A DNA stretch of 64,000 nt from Rapana venosa (taxonomy: Eukaryota > Mollusca > Gastropoda > Neogastropoda > Muricidae). Below are positions 33,480 through 46,544 of the stretch, one piece after another; the first letter of the stretch is position 1; each line of letters starts with the position of its first letter. The stretch spans positions 53,316,431-53,380,430 of the forward strand of contig CM054155.1 of NCBI GenBank assembly GCA_028751875.1, read 5' to 3'. Both the position numbers and the translations under genes were made by a program. Under the pieces are notes generated by a model. The model made no database searches. It had not been told where the DNA came from and saw only the letters and a program-made list of their open reading frames with translations.

Positions 33480-35915
33480 AAGTGGGTTGGAAAACTTTTT
33501 TTTTCCTTGCTTTTTAAACTCCTAAATATTTTTTTTAAACCCACATTTTCCTTTTTTTTCCCTTTTCATCAATTTTTTATTTCTATTGATCCCCAAAGTT
33601 TCTTTATGCCCTGGCTGTAAAAGAAGAGCCGGGTTTGTACCACTGCCATGGAAACTTGAAAAAGATTTAAACCCAATCCATTTGACCCTAAATTTTAAAA
33701 TTTTTAAAACTTCTATTTTTTTAAATAGGAAAAAAAAAATTAAATTAATTCATTAATTTATTTTTTTTTTGTTCTCGTTTAATTCTTTTTATGCCCTGTG
33801 CAACAGATTTTTTTTTTAAAACCCAAAAGTTGTTTTGGGACTGGTGCATGTTGAGCAGAGCTTTGGGTTGTCATGATGAAATACCCTCCCCTTCAAACAG
33901 AGCCCCCTTTGTAGTTTCATGACGATGTTTTTTTGTACCCCCCTGTTTCCCCAAAGGGCCTTTTTTTTAAAAATCACCTGTCGGGCTTGAAAACACGTCC
34001 ATCTTACCCCTTAGCCCAACATATTCTTTGATAATGGGCCCCATTCATCTCCCCCTTCATCTTGCCAATAACTATTTTGTTTACTGTTGAATCCCAAGGG
34101 GCCCTGTCTTTTGGGGGATAATAAATAGTGTAACCACGTCCTCTGAAAGGGGTTTTGAAATTTATTTCTGGGGGGTATGTTGGGATGAAGAGTTGGGGCT
34201 GTTGTACAAGCCCCTTTTCGCGGCTTTTTTAGGTTTTAAAGGTTATCTTACAAAAAAATTTTCCGCATAAACCCAGCTTTGAAGCTCTAGCACGCTAAAC
34301 CCAAATGAATACGGGTTTGTCTAGTTTAATCTGAAACCCTTCCCTCATCATGATCCATCCAATTTTTTTGGGAATTGCCTAAAGTTTTTGGTGCTTGGTT
34401 TGATGTCACCCTTTAGGGGCCTTTTGTGCCCAAAATTTCTAACTTTCTTTTTTTTGGGGTGGGTTCCCCTTTTGTTTTCCCAAAGCAGCTGTTGTTCATG
34501 AGCTTAAAGTAATCCTTTTCTGATGGGTAAATTTGCCTTTTTTCTTGGGATCGTGTTCTTCATGATGTAGGGCTTCATAAAATTGCTAAAACAAAATGAG
34601 GGCAGTGAACAGCATAAAAATTTAAAACCTTTTGCCTTAGATATATGCGCGTCTGTAGTGACATACATATTTGGCTTTGTCATTCGGGTTTGGGTTTACA
34701 AGCTTTGGTGGTTCTTTGGGTGATTTTTTTGAGCCTTTCTGCACCCATTGGGTAGTTTTTGTGCCATCATGTAGTTCACCCAGCCCAATTTTTTAAGATC
34801 CCCCCCTGTGCTTGTCACGGGGTTTTTGTGAAAACTTTTTTTAGGGGTCTTTTTTTCAACAACAAAAAGGTTCAATGTCCTTAAAAGTTTTGCAAGGGCA
34901 ATGACTGAACTTTCAGTCCCCCATTAGGTTGTTTGCGTCTAAGTACATGATGTGTTTAAAGGTTTTTTTGGGCTAGGATCATGTTTCCCAAAAAATATTT
35001 ATTGTTGGCCTTACAGAAATTTTGTGTGATGCCTTTACTGTTGCACCTTTGCAAACCATCCTAAATTTCCATGAGCAGGTTAGAAAACCCAAATTTAAAA
35101 TCTGAAACCCCAAAAACTTTAAAAAAGCATCCCAGGACATTCCGGGGCTGTGATTTTAATTTTATGGATTGGCCATGTGTTCATGTCATTCTTTCTGTGG
35201 GCCTAAAGACACAGAAGCAAAACATGCATCACCCAAAGAAGATACTGATCATCGTAATCCCCCTTTGTCGCCTTGCATATTTTGCCTTTTCCGATGAACT
35301 GCTGATATTCATCATCGCTGATTCCTTTACCTGTCAGTCTGCTGGAGAAAGCTTCTTTTGGCGGCAGCTCTTCTTCATCAATGAATTCATGTACTCGTAA
35401 GGATAAACTCCTTTTCGTGCAAGCTTTGTGTCGAAGTATTTTTCTGTGATAGGGCAAGTACTCAGTGATGAAGACAAGGACTCTAGCGATCCCATCAGAT
35501 GTTGTGCAGAATCAAAGAATGACAGATTATTTAGTGTAAAAGTCAGGTACTTCTCTGATGACTGAGCAATGCAGTAGGCCTTATACTGCCTGCATGATCA
35601 GGTGTGAGTCATAACCTCTTAGATTGTGGAAGAAGACCGGCAGTTCCATGTTTTAGGATCTACTTTTTGTTGCAGGTTCCACTTACTATGTGCTGCTCCA
35701 CGAGACTTACCACTGATGTTGTCGTGATCTCTGACTGTCTGATTGTCTGCTGCCTGTGGTGTTAGCAGTTTACCACAGATCCAGCAATGTGTGGTAGAAG
35801 CATACTGTTCCTGGTCTTCATCAGTCATAATGATCTCTTGTAGGTTTAGCTGATAAAGTAGTATCCATGATTTGCTTTCATGTGTTCAAGAAAAACTTCA
35901 GGCATCTCATTATCA
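33480..35915 (-). pseudogene. polB: Polinton DNA polymerase B, copy 1, exonuclease to C-terminus
   Basis: The minus strand, entering from the ~3-kb module, reads PEVFLEHMKANHGYYF (35,905), then the zinc-like HCWICGKLL...VRDHD (about 35,790-35,720), VDPKTW (35,655), PVFFHNLRGYDSHLIMQ-type exonuclease motif (about 35,625-35,580), CPITEKYF (35,445) and ISDDEYQQF (35,310). Below 35,200 the sequence is unpolished; motif A (YLDANNLYG-like, about 34,925) and motif B (about 34,490) can be placed only by comparison with 63,399-61,020. Such polymerases copy the element by protein priming. The gene converges on the integrase, as in other Polintons. Confidence 0.75.
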
Positions 35916-36167
35916 CCATTATCATTAACGTTGTTATCATTGTCATTAGCGCCAGCAACGTCCGTGCGACCATTATCCTCACTTTCATCCCATTATTTAC
36001 ATCATCATCAACGTCATTGCTATCCTCCTCCTCCTCCTCCTCCTCCTCCTCCTCCTCCTCCTCTCCTCCCTCCTCCTCCTCATCATCATCATCATCATCA
36101 TTATCATCATCTTCATCATCATCATCATCCTTCACGTCACTATCATCAACATCATCACCATATGATT

Positions 36168-36350
36168 GATACGGGATAGCCTAGTAGTTAGAACATTGCG
36201 CTGACAATCTGACAATCGGGGTTCTATTCCCGTTTAAGGGGATATTTTCCCCTGGAGTTAACAGCAGTGCAGACTCCGCTCTCCCCAAAAGTCCTTCGGA
36301 TGAGACTATAAACGGAGGCCCCGTTTGTGAACGCACGCAGAATTAGTCTA
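36168..36350 (+). mobile_element. tRNA-derived SINE, head and core
   Basis: A tRNA-like head has an A box GATAGCCTAGTAGTTAGAAC (36,175-36,194) and a B box GGTTCTATTCC (36,220-36,230), preceded by the closing half of an anticodon-like region. The core CTTCGGATGAGACTATAAAC (36,296-36,315) is shared with the SINE at 54,110-54,449. The tail is replaced by the pentanucleotide array. Not a functional tRNA: the arms do not pair properly. Confidence 0.85.
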
Positions 36351-36379
36351 TTTATTGTGCTGTATTGTATTATATTTAT

Positions 36380-37025
36380 TAGTATTATATTACATTACTA
36401 TTTTGCATTATAGTAATACTATACTTTTACATATACTTACAAATATTTATTACTATGCTACGTTATGCTGTGGCTGTGCTATCTATTACTATGCTATACA
36501 TACTATACTATGCTATACTATACTATACTTAATATATACTATACTATACTATACTATTACTATACTATACTATACTATACTATCTTACATACTTATACTA
36601 TACTATACTATATTTATGCTACTTTTATGCTGTGCTGTGCTGTGCTGTGCTATGCTGTGCTATACTATACTATACTATACTATATTTTACTATACTATAC
36701 ATACTATTATAATACTATACTATACTATACTTACTATACTATACTATATTTATACTATACTATATTTATACTTACTATACTATACTATACTATACTATAC
36801 TATACTATACATATGTACTATACTATACTGTACTATACAAATGTTTACGTTATGCTGTGCTGTGCTATGCTATACTATACTATACTATACTATACTATAT
36901 ATACTATATATACTATACTATACTATACTTTACTATACTATACTTAACTATACTAAAACTTTACTATACTTACTATACTATACTATACTATACTTATACT
37001 ATACTATACTATACTGTATGTATGT
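36380..37025. repeat. (ACTAT)n pentanucleotide array with higher-order structure
   Basis: ACTAT units (read as TATAG on the other strand) are interrupted at about 36,463, 36,620-36,660 and 36,850-36,870 by blocks of GCTGTGCTGTGCTATGCTG. The interruptions divide the array into segments of roughly 200 bp, a higher-order periodicity. The Tyr/Leu/Ile-rich ORFs through here are translations of the repeat. Confidence 0.9.
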
Positions 37026-39039
37026 TTGTCCGTCGTGTCCGACAATGACCTCCAAAACAGCAAAGGAGGCAGCTGCTGTTTTGGAAACTGGGCAGAAATT
37101 TGATTATAGTGGAGATGCCATGCCCACAGTACATCCCCACTTTCTCGGCCAAGTGGGCATAAGGACAGTCAGCGTTGGAGATGTTCTACAAAGGTCAACC
37201 ATACCCCAGGGCTGCAACACATAAGGACTGTGCGAGTCAAGCCTCCTAGTCAGAGAGTCATAGTTAATCACTAAAGACTAAGCTGTAAAGTGGAATTCCA
37301 TGAGTGGGAAAGCCACTGGTCATACAGCCTCTCACTTTGCTGTTGCCCCCAGCGTCAATGGTTTAATCAAGAACTGTGATAAAGCTCAGGCGCTGAACTA
37401 TACTATACTACTTTACTATATTCACACACTTTCTGCATGCACATTCGCTAACAAGCACTGGGACGCTATCTTACCAGAGCTGCCAGAAGGACCAGCACCA
37501 GACAGATAGGAAGAAGACGGGCCATCTTTCACATTTGATCTCTGTCTACACCTTTAAACTCAGTAGTGGACTGGAAGTCTTCACAGCAGAGGAAAAGGTC
37601 ATTATCAACGGTGTCAACATTTATACAATGGAGCCTGTTTAAGTTGGGTCAAACATTGAGCAAGTGTGTACTTTTCTTTACTAGAAGCAAGTGAAATCAT
37701 TTTACTTGGAAAGGCTATCAATGTATATGAATGAATCCGTCACAATATCAGCATCCTTACGTTTTATACTTATATACCTCTCCTCTTCATGTAGAAAAGC
37801 TTTTATTTGCATTTATTTCCAATCATTCATTGCAAACCATCAAACATTGGAAAGGAACAAGAAAAACGATTGTGAATGTAATTCACGTTTTCCAACAATA
37901 GATAACATCCAAATGTAGCAAGGAAGATTTTTGTTGGATCCTCTCATGTATGGTCTGTACTTGCAATGAGCTAATTGACAAATTAGGAGAGTAGGCAATT
38001 GTGTGCAGGTTGGAATGGATGAAACATTAAAAAACTTCATGCATATGGAGCTGTACGTGAAAAAGGACATGAACTTTTTATTCATTATCTTGAACTAAAT
38101 AATTTATGTTTTAAGAAATAAATGCCCCATGTGTAAGATAAACCCCATAATGTAATTACTTTCAGTCACAGCAGATTCTTTACATGAAATCGGGACAGAA
38201 GGGACAGAACATAGCCACAAGAACAGCGCCATCCCTTTTAAACAAGCTTCGGTCTACATGTGTATTTGTTTTCCTATGAGTACTAAATGGACAAAAAGTA
38301 AATTAAAAAAACAATTCATTGATCAAGCAATTAAAACAAGAAACAGAAGATTTCAAGAAAACTCATTCAGTTTTTTCAAGAATAGTGATCACCCACAAAA
38401 GCATCTAAAATTGCTTATTTCCAGATTTTATCTCGGAGACTCAAGAAAAGGTCAATTAGCTGTTGTGAGGTCTAAAAGTTGGGCATTGTCAGTAGAATCT
38501 GAGAGCAAGGGTGTCCAGTATTCGTTACTAAATCCAGACATTGCCATTGTTAAAACTGAATCTTTCAAGAAGGAAGGGAAAAACCAGGATTTCTGCTTAT
38601 TGATAGCTGTCGGATTCAGAACAGTTCCCTAACAAAAAGTCACAAACAAAATCTTCCCTACCCCCATTTCCACTTTTTGCCATGGGTGTTGTAGTTAACA
38701 GCAAAACTAAATTATTTATATTAAATTGATGGGGACCACTAACAAAGTCCAATCCTACCAACAGTTGAAACTGAACAATGTGTTGTTTCTCACAAAAAAA
38801 TTTTCAAGTCAAAATTTTACTATAAGCAAGGAAAACAGACAGCATTCAACAGTGAAGGATCACTAGTGGCTTCTGTTGAAGATCCTTGGTGAGGAATGTT
38901 GGGGGCCTTTCATTGTCAGCATGTTTTATACACCCTCCGGCAGTGAGTCACATGGCCAAGCCAGCTTGGGATGTACACGTGGACAGCCGACTGTTGACAA
39001 TAGTTTTCTATCACATCAAAAGCTGTTCTTTAGACTGTT

Positions 39040-40301
39040 TGTATGCAGCATCTGGTCTGATATAAGAATGGTTCTGAGTGCACCCCCATCTGATCGAACA
39101 ACAACATTAGCAAAGGGAAAAGACTTGAAAATTACTGAGTAAGACTGTTTTAGGAATATGTTCCAGCATGGCCTTGGTATGGCACAAAAGATTTATATTC
39201 TTGAAGTACACCTTGCTTCTTGGCTGTGGTGTTACAAATTCAGTGATTGCTTCAGTCCACTTTTACAGTGTTTTCTGTGTTTGTCAGCTGCCTGCAAAGA
39301 CGGTAATCTAACCAAGCATCATCCTGCAAAACTCTTGTTTGTGCTGTTTTGTTGTTTGTGCAATAAGTGTGCATCTACCCCAGGTGTATTGTTTACACTG
39401 ATTGTTGGGTTTAATTCCTTTAAAACCCGTCAATGCTCCTAACAGCCACAGGGAAAAACAATGTCTGTAAAGTCAAGCTTGTCACATGTTCATGTAGTTG
39501 AAACTCTTTCTGCATTCTTGCCCCATGCCTAGCCAGCACACACCAATAAAACATTATCGTCTTTGTTCTTAATGTTTATCACGGCACGTTTTGCTAAACA
39601 TCGGGGGCAAGGGAATGTAGCTTCTACCAACAATGGGATGAAACTTGTTTGCTTTAGATCTATGCAAAGAACCTCAACAACCATCCATCCTGATCCCCTC
39701 AACCGTGCTGTTTCAGCAGATGTTCAAGTTCGGCATCAATTTATCTGCCCATGTTGTTTTTGAGCTCCTCAAACGAGTTCAGCGCTTGTTGTGTTGTTGA
39801 CACATGAACAGTTAATTGTTCTTCTTTGTTTGCTGTGTTGTACAGGATTGCAGCAAACCCAAATGCACCTTTACAGTTTTATCTTTGTTTAAGTTGTCTG
39901 GTTTTGTTTTGATGCATCTTGAATGCGGGGACGGGATAGTCAGTGGTCAGAGCACTCGCTTTCCCCCAGCCAAGTTAAGCCCGCGTCGAGCGTGGTTACC
40001 AGTTGGATGGGTGGGCCGTTTGCGCGCTTGGCTTCAGTACAGTTCCCCCAGTTCACCCAGCGTAAATGGGTACCTGCCTTTTTTAGGGTCAGGAAAGGTA
40101 AAGCAGCGAGGGGGAGGAGATGGGCGCCGCCCTCAATATGCTGGCCCCAGAGAAGTGGGGTCTCTGACGCCTCGCTCCCCTACGGGCCTTTAGGTTAGGG
40201 ACTCCTTTCCTTGTACCTTTTATCTTGAATGCTTTGCACCACATTGTGTGGCTGTGTTAGATTTAGCTCTATTGTCTGAAACACTCTCTCCATACTGAGC
40301 C
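39040..40301 (-). pseudogene. polB: Polinton DNA polymerase B, N-terminal region (right arm)
   Basis: Mirror of 12,705-13,990. Minus-strand pieces recognisable: EAQYGESVSDNRAK (40,300), AAILYNT (about 39,850), FEELKTTWADE (39,775), GSGWMVVEVL (39,690), AVINIKNKDD (39,580), and the later DIDFPV segment (about 39,450). The plus-strand SINE at 39,927-40,221 interrupts it. Frames are broken more often than in the left arm, mostly by single-base indels. Confidence 0.65.
39927..40221 (+). mobile_element. tRNA-derived SINE inside polB (right arm)
   Basis: The same insertion as 12,800-13,098, in inverted orientation, flanked by ATCTTGAATGC at 39,916-39,926 and 40,222-40,232. The head reads GGGACGGGATAGTCAGTGGT, then the B-box-like GGTTACCAGTTGG. 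Shared site and duplication show that it predates the arm duplication. Confidence 0.85.
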
Positions 40302-40316
40302 TCAACTAAAATATCT

Positions 40317-43300
40317 TTTTTTGTTGTTGTTTTTTGCCTTTCTTCTTCTTTTTTTTTTAAAATTAATTTTTTAATTCCTTTTGTTGTTACAAATACATAT
40401 ATGCATGACAAGCATCAATATCAATAAACGTTAACTAGACATAACAAAGAAATAGCGTATATACAGCATTCCTGCATACTTACATACATACACACATACA
40501 AACATACATACATACATATATACATACATATATACACAACGGCATTTTATACAGTACACAATTCATATGCCATGCCATCTGAAGAATATTACACAGTTTT
40601 TCAATTGCCATTCCTCCCTCCCCCATTACAGGGGGGCTTGATGGGATGTTTGTTGTTGTTTTTTATCCGAAGCTGTGTGTCTTCTTATGTTTTTTTCCTC
40701 CTTTATGTGACAAAAAACAATGATTTGTAGTGATTCCATTCTATTTCGAATTTCATAAGGTTATTTGCAATTCTTGCATTATACTGCTCGGTTTTAAATC
40801 TATTGTGTAGCAGTGCCTGAAAAAAAAGAAAGTGTTGGTACTTGTCTGTTAATTTTGCATCTGTAGATGTGTAACTTTGCAAGCAACATTATCAAAATCA
40901 AAGGTCATATCTGTTTTAATGTGTTGGTCTACCCCAAAAATGACTAAATTACGAGAAAATGTTATGTTACAGACATTTGTGCATCGTTCTTTAATAACAT
41001 TTTCTAAACTTGTCCAAAAGTTCTAATATATTTACAATTCCAGAAAAAGTGTTCTATCGAGTCTTGGTCTCATTGCACAAAGTACAAAGTGTTGTGTTCA
41101 CTAAACCCATAGCATTCAACACCACGTTTGTAGCAATGATGCGGTGAATTATTCTCATTTGCAGCCATTTCAGTTTTACATCTTTAATTTTATGTATTTT
41201 TACAAAGATATCTTTCCAATGGAAATGTTCATGTAGTTTTTTTGTCACTTTGTGCAACAGTTTGGAAGTGTTTGTCTGATACCAGATACTCATAATACTT
41301 TTTTGTCCCTTATTTACACTATCAATGATCCACAGTACTGTGGGTGTTCTTGATTATTACTTATGTTGTCACTTATTTGTATGCCAGCTTTCCTTATGTA
41401 CTGTTTCATTGAGGAAATCCACCCATGAAACGTAAGAAAGTCAATAGGCCTGCCACAGCTTGAACTGAAATCTTTGTAATTAATAAATTCACTTTTTCAT
41501 TGAGAAAGTGTTTAATAGAATATATACCTTTCTGTATTAAATACGTGTGTTTGATTACTTTATTACCTTCTGTTATATTTTCATTGTAAAAAACTGGTTC
41601 AGAGAGCATTTCTCGTGCATTTGAGGGACTAATGCAACGAGAGAAAACTCTATAAGCCTTAAACGTATGTGTCCAAAAAGGATTGATGTTCGAAAATGTG
41701 GCTGTAATATCTGATCCATAGCTTTCTAAGTTCATGATAAGTGGATATGTTTTTTCTGCAATACTTATCCATTTGTGATTTACACTTCTAATTTTTTCTT
41801 ATCCATATAAGTTTCAGTGCATAAATATATTTTCTTATATCAGGTATGCTCATCCCTCCTTGAGTAACGGGTTTAAGAGCCGTCTTTCTACCTATTCTAT
41901 CTTGTTTATTGTTCCAAACAAACTGGAAACATAGCTTTTGTAGACTCTTTATGAAATGGTCAGGTGGATCTGGTAATAACATCCACAGGTGAATAAGTTT
42001 TGACAAGATAAGAGACTTTAAAATGGCAAGTCTGCCAAGTGGAGTAATAACTCTTTTTAACCAAACTTTAAATAGCGTTTTAATTTCAGAAAATTTATCA
42101 TTATAGTTCATATTTTCACAGTCCTTTAGATTTGGGGTAAACCAGATTCCTAGAATCTTGAATTCCACGTCATTTTTAGGTGGGGACAGAACACACTACT
42201 TGATTCTTTTTTATTACCAAGCCATATAACTTGACTTTTGTCACTATTCATGATAAGACCTGATATTTTTCCAAACTTCTCTAGAATATGTATAGAATGT
42301 TCAAATGATAGTTTATTCCTATGTTTAAAAATTAAGTGTATCTGCATATTGGGAAACTTTATATTCTGTCTTCTCCAATGCGTATTCCTTTAATTGATGT
42401 ATCTTCTTTAATCATTATAGCCAAAATCTCGGCACTAAGAATAAATAGTAGGGCGATATTGGATCACCCTGCCTGCACCCTCTTTCAATTCTAAACCATT
42501 TTGAACTGTTACCATTTACGAGGACTGTTGATTTTTATATTTGTATAGAATGTTTTGACCCATTGATAGACACTGTTACCGAAACCATATGCTTCATGAC
42601 TTTGAACATAAAATCCCAGCTTAAAGAGTCGAATGCTTTTTCAAAGTCGACACTAAGTAATAACCCAGGCTGATTATTTTTATCAGGTAGTTAATCAGGT
42701 CATATATTAATCTAATATTATTACCAATGTATCTATTTGGCATAAAACCTGACTGATCTTCGTGATAAGTGTAGGCAGAAATTCTTTTAATCCGGTTTGC
42801 AATACATGCAGAAACCAATTTTATAAACTACATTAAGAAGGGTTATTGGACGCCAGTTTTTAATGTATTCTCTAGGTTTGTCCCTTTTGGGAGACAGATA
42901 ATTAGACCTTCCTTCTGTGTAGCTGATAATTCACCATCTGGTAACTTTCATTAAGTGCTCTTACTATGAAATGACCTATTTCTTTCCAAAAAAACTTGAA
43001 AAATTCTACCATAAAGCCGTCTGTTCCTGGGCTTTTTCCATTTTTCATATTTCTTAACGCACATCCTGCTTCTTCAATAGTTATTTTACCACCTAACTGT
43101 TGTTGTTCTTCTTGTATTTGGGGTAGGTTTTTAACCACCTGTTAATCTCACATGGTTCAATGTTTCTCTTTCTGTAGAGACTCTCATAAAATGCTGTAAC
43201 TTCTTTTTCAATATCTTTCTGATTTTCAATAACTGTATCATTCTCCGTTAATAGCTTTGACATGCGTTTACTGATGAAATTTCTTTTTTCTAGATTACAA

Positions 43301-44740
43301 AAATATTTGGATATCTTTTCACCATCAGCAATCCCATCGTGCTTTGGATTCAGCAACACCCCTCCATTCTCTTTTTACGTATTTCTTCCAATTCTTTATT
43401 TTTTCTCTAAGTTGTGTTATTTCATTTTTCTTTTATGTTCTAGCTTTTCTAGTTGTTCAATGTGTTTATTAATTTTTTTTCATTTTCTCTTGTTTTTCTC
43501 TTCTTCATTATTGCATTTCCTATTGTTTTTAGCTCTAATTTTCATCAGCAGAAAAGTCTAAAAAGATTTTATCTGGGACTGATAGCTGTACTTCAGCTTT
43601 GGGATTTCATCTTATTACTGATTTGTCATAATTTTTTGTCTGCGTACTCTTTGATCACATTCGAAATTTCTGTGTTTATTTTCTTCTACATAGTGACTAT
43701 TCTTCTAAGAAGAGAAGAGTTGAACTTCCAAAATTTTTCTTATTTTTTTCTTTTCTCAAAATTTAGAGTAAGCCTTATCAGTGTAGTGGTCAGAACGATA
43801 TCCAGGGAGTATATACTTTTGTTTTCAAAATTACCAAAATAGGTATTCCGACAATAGAAGAAGTCAAGGCGACCTTGCTTCTGTGTGTTGCTTTTCGCCA
43901 TGTATATCTCCTAACTCTGGATTACACTCTCTCCATATATCAGATAGAGCCAGTTCTTCTGTAAAAATTTCAAGTGTTTTTCTAGCTCTGGGATTGTTAA
44001 TTTGTGTATAATTATTACAGTCTAGATTAGGGTCAAGTGCGATATTCCAGTCCCCGACGGCAATTATATTATTTTATCTTATACGAACTTATTGTCTCTT
44101 TTAGAGTAAAATAAAACTGTGGATTGTCTCATTTGGACCATATACATTAACTAAAAGGAAATCTTTATCCATTGTTGAAAATTTTACTATTATGAAGTTA
44201 CCGTTTGGATCCCTACTTACACATGTATCTTAAATTCAAAATTATTTGAGAAAAAAATAGCAACCCTCTTCAATTTGATTTATAAGACGCAAAAAAACAT
44301 TTTATCCCCATTCGAGCTTACATATTTTTCTACCTTTTTATAAAAATGTGTGTCTTGAAGACAATATATTGAACATTTTTTTCTGTTTCAAATAAGGAAC
44401 ACATCTCTTCGTTTGTACAAAATTTCCCAACCCTGACAATTCATTGAGGCAAGGGTAATACTATCATAGAGTTAATAAATGTTGATGATAAGGAAGTAAA
44501 TATCTTTTCTGTTTAATGTATGTACTCTTTAGTGGACAAATCATTTAGTATTATCAGGAACTAGTATTTTCACATCTTGAGTCATGGCATACACATTTTT
44601 TTTCAAAAACAGAACAAGACCTAAAACATGGCTGTAAAGTTGAGTGTGTAAACAAATCAACCAACATTCATTTGACAAACATGTAAACAAAGAAAAAGAA
44701 ACGATTAAAGCAAAAAAGAGAAACATCAAGACAAGAAGAG
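40317..44740 (-). mobile_element. L1/Tx1-like retrotransposon (right-arm copy)
   Basis: Flanked by TCAACTAAAATATCT at 40,302-40,316 and 44,741-44,755, the reverse complement of the left-arm duplication. It is 4,424 bp long against 4,429 in the left arm. ORF2 runs from about 44,460 to 40,705 on the minus strand but is broken into at least nine frames; recognisable pieces include NLESYGSDITATF (41,735), LGIWFTPNLKDCENMNY (42,155), IERGCRQGD (about 42,485) and NGKSPGTDGFMVEFF (43,050). The left-arm copy retains a long intact RT frame, so most breaks here are recent or are sequence errors. Confidence 0.95.
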
Positions 44741-44759
44741 TCAACTAAAATATCTAACT

Positions 44760-45430
44760 CATTATTATAGTAAGAAAAAAATTAATTACTTAATTAATTA
44801 ATTGCTTGTTGTTGTGGTTTTGTTTTGCTACAGTATGAATCAGTGAATCTACCACAGGTAACTCTTAGCTCCTTAATAGAGTACTCAGCTGAATGCTGTC
44901 CTTGCCAAGCAGATACCACTTTTTTATAATATTCCTTTTTCAACAGTCAATGTCCATAAGGCATTGCATTGCATGCCTTGTTCTGGAGGTCGAATTTCTG
45001 GTGCTTGTAGTCATCATAGTCTACCTGAAGATGTTTAAACTCTTCTTCTGATATTGTGGCATCTGTTAGAGCTTTGCTAATAATGTGTCTGAATGAGCTT
45101 AGCTTGGCTAGTGTCAAGGCAACAATAGCATCATGTTTTTCTAGTTTACGCACAACCTTTTTCGAAAAGCCTGATGACAAATGAACAGGCTCCTGCTGCT
45201 ATTGAAAACAGAGCCCAATGCAATTGATGCAGGTGCTCCAATTCAAGTACCAAAGAGCAATGTCTTTCCAGCAACAGGTTGCTAAAACCAGTAGAACAGG
45301 CCCAACACGTAAATTCCAAAAATTCCATCCATAAACAAGAAAGTCCCTCTTTCTCCCTTTTTTGCAACAAGGCCAAACCCCAAATTGTACTGATTACCCC
45401 CAGGGGAAAGTAAGGAAAACCCATAGCTTG
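44760..45430 (-). pseudogene. Polinton hydrophobic/helical protein (right arm)
   Basis: Mirror of 7,590-8,220. The minus-strand frame 45,180-44,947 gives the same helical part (KKVVRKLEKHDAIVALTLAK, then KALTDATISEEEF), with one Thr-to-Ala difference. The upstream hydrophobic part (HWALFSIAAGACSFVIRLF) is in a different frame (45,424-45,146). The clean helical half and the disordered hydrophobic half agree between arms, suggesting that the frame break in the middle is older than the duplication. Confidence 0.55.
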
Positions 45431-45910
45431 GGGTTAAAGGTTTTGGGTCGCCGATTCTTTTCTATAACAAGAAACAGTCTTTTTTGAATGCTAGATTTTA
45501 ATTCTTTTCTGCGTCTGATTCGTACAAAAAAATCTAGTTTACGGGTCCAGTATTTAGGCTTTGGGGAAAGTTCTTCACTGTGTAATATGATGGACTATAA
45601 ACCAAACTTGATCGCCAGTCGATCTGGTTTGAAGAGCCATTTATTCCCTTTTTTTTTACTTTTTAAGTAAGCATCGCTGTGCTTCCTTTCAGCTTAAAAC
45701 ATTCCCAAACGCCAAGTTTGGGAAACCGAGGTTTCAAGTTTCTCTATTGCTGGTGCTTGTATATCCTTCTCTGTGTACTCAAAAGCATAAACTTCACAAA
45801 TCTCACCATCCTTCTCAAACTCTTGTAATCACCAAGATCTTTAATTAATATTGGCAGGTTACAGGTGCTCTATTGGGGGACCCACGTATAGGTTTTTATT
45901 TTATTTCGTG
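45430..45910 (-). pseudogene. unknown Polinton protein (right arm, unpolished)
   Basis: Mirror of 7,086-7,566. Short colinear pieces such as KDLGDYKSLRR-type sequence (45,840) and ESSPKA-like pieces are visible, but homopolymer errors break every frame. Its limits are set by comparison with the left arm only. Confidence 0.45.
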
Positions 45911-45929
45911 TAATTTTTAAGTTTTAAAA

Positions 45930-46490
45930 CAGTCAACTGTTCTTTGTGCTGCGTCTTTGACGTTACACAAAGGGTTTTTAGGGAACCTTCTTCTAGCCTT
46001 AAAAAAAAAGTGAAGTAAAAACTATTGAACTGTGTTTCACAGTACATTTCTCTGCTGGGTGAAAGATTTGCATAACAAAGGGGCTGATAGAAAAAGCCTT
46101 TTCACCACTTGGTTTTTTTTTGTGTTTAACGAGACAGGTGCAAAAGAAAACAAAGAATTTACGAAAAATGTCAAAAGGCCTTTCACCAACATGGTTAATT
46201 TTCCCCTCATTAATGCTACCTGCTATATGGGCGGGGAAAAAAAGAAGCATTTTGCAAGGGGGTGGGGGCCATAAAAATAGAGAAGTGCCCGTAGAGTTAC
46301 TCTTTAAAATTTGGGTTTAGTTTTTTCTGTGAGTCACTGGGTGAAAGAGCTCATTTTCCCCTGTAAAAAGTTGTAAAACCTTCTTGTACAGTAAATTTAT
46401 TGACAACCTAGTACTAGGGTCTCTTTTCTAACCCAGTTGTTTCTTCTTTTTTATTTTTTTTCCAGAATGTGTAGAGACCTCGTGCAGGGG
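45930..46490 (-). pseudogene. putative Polinton minor capsid protein (right arm, unpolished)
   Basis: Mirror of 6,496-7,080. Pieces in several frames correspond to VQEGYYNF (about 46,390), the HIAGSINEGKINHVGERPFD stretch (46,232) and the C-terminal EKCTVKHS (46,045). Over-long A, T and G runs suggest poor consensus. The left-arm copy is the better one to read. Confidence 0.5.
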
Positions 46491-46544
46491 GACGTTTTAT
46501 TTGGCACGCTTGTCAAAAGGGAACGCATTTAACAGTACATTTTG

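Larger units (their letters stand above)
35916..39040. repeat. ~3-kb module (copy 2, inverted) with SINE and pentanucleotide array
   Basis: Reverse complement of 13,990-16,964. It contains (TCC)n and (ATC)n at 36,025-36,165, a plus-strand SINE at 36,168-36,350, (ACTAT)n with TGCTGTGCTG interruptions at 36,380-37,020, and the SINE-tail segment at about 37,990-38,100. A 124-codon plus-strand ORF at 38,258-38,632 is not conserved in the other copies because indels disrupt it, so it is not called a gene. Polymerase coding sequence flanks the module on both sides. Confidence 0.7.

Noticed and set aside
35867..36179. Ser-rich and Asp/Glu-rich ORFs near 36 kb
   Set aside because: Translations of (TCC)n, (ATC)n and (GAT)n repeats.
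36168..36240. tRNA gene (A and B boxes present)
   Set aside because: Arms do not pair as a tRNA and the sequence continues into a SINE core; same for 54,449 and 13,098 on the minus strand.
36355..37224. A 289-codon Tyr/Leu/Ile/Thr-rich ORF
   Set aside because: Translation of the (ACTAT)n array, open only because the repeat lacks stops in that frame.
38258..38632. A 124-codon ORF in the ~3-kb module
   Set aside because: The equivalent regions at about 14,400-14,770 and 23,500-23,900 have many indels that break it, so it is not conserved as coding.
45146..46320. Many short ORFs in the right arm
   Set aside because: Shadow frames and frame fragments in unpolished sequence; the left-arm copy shows the true gene directions.
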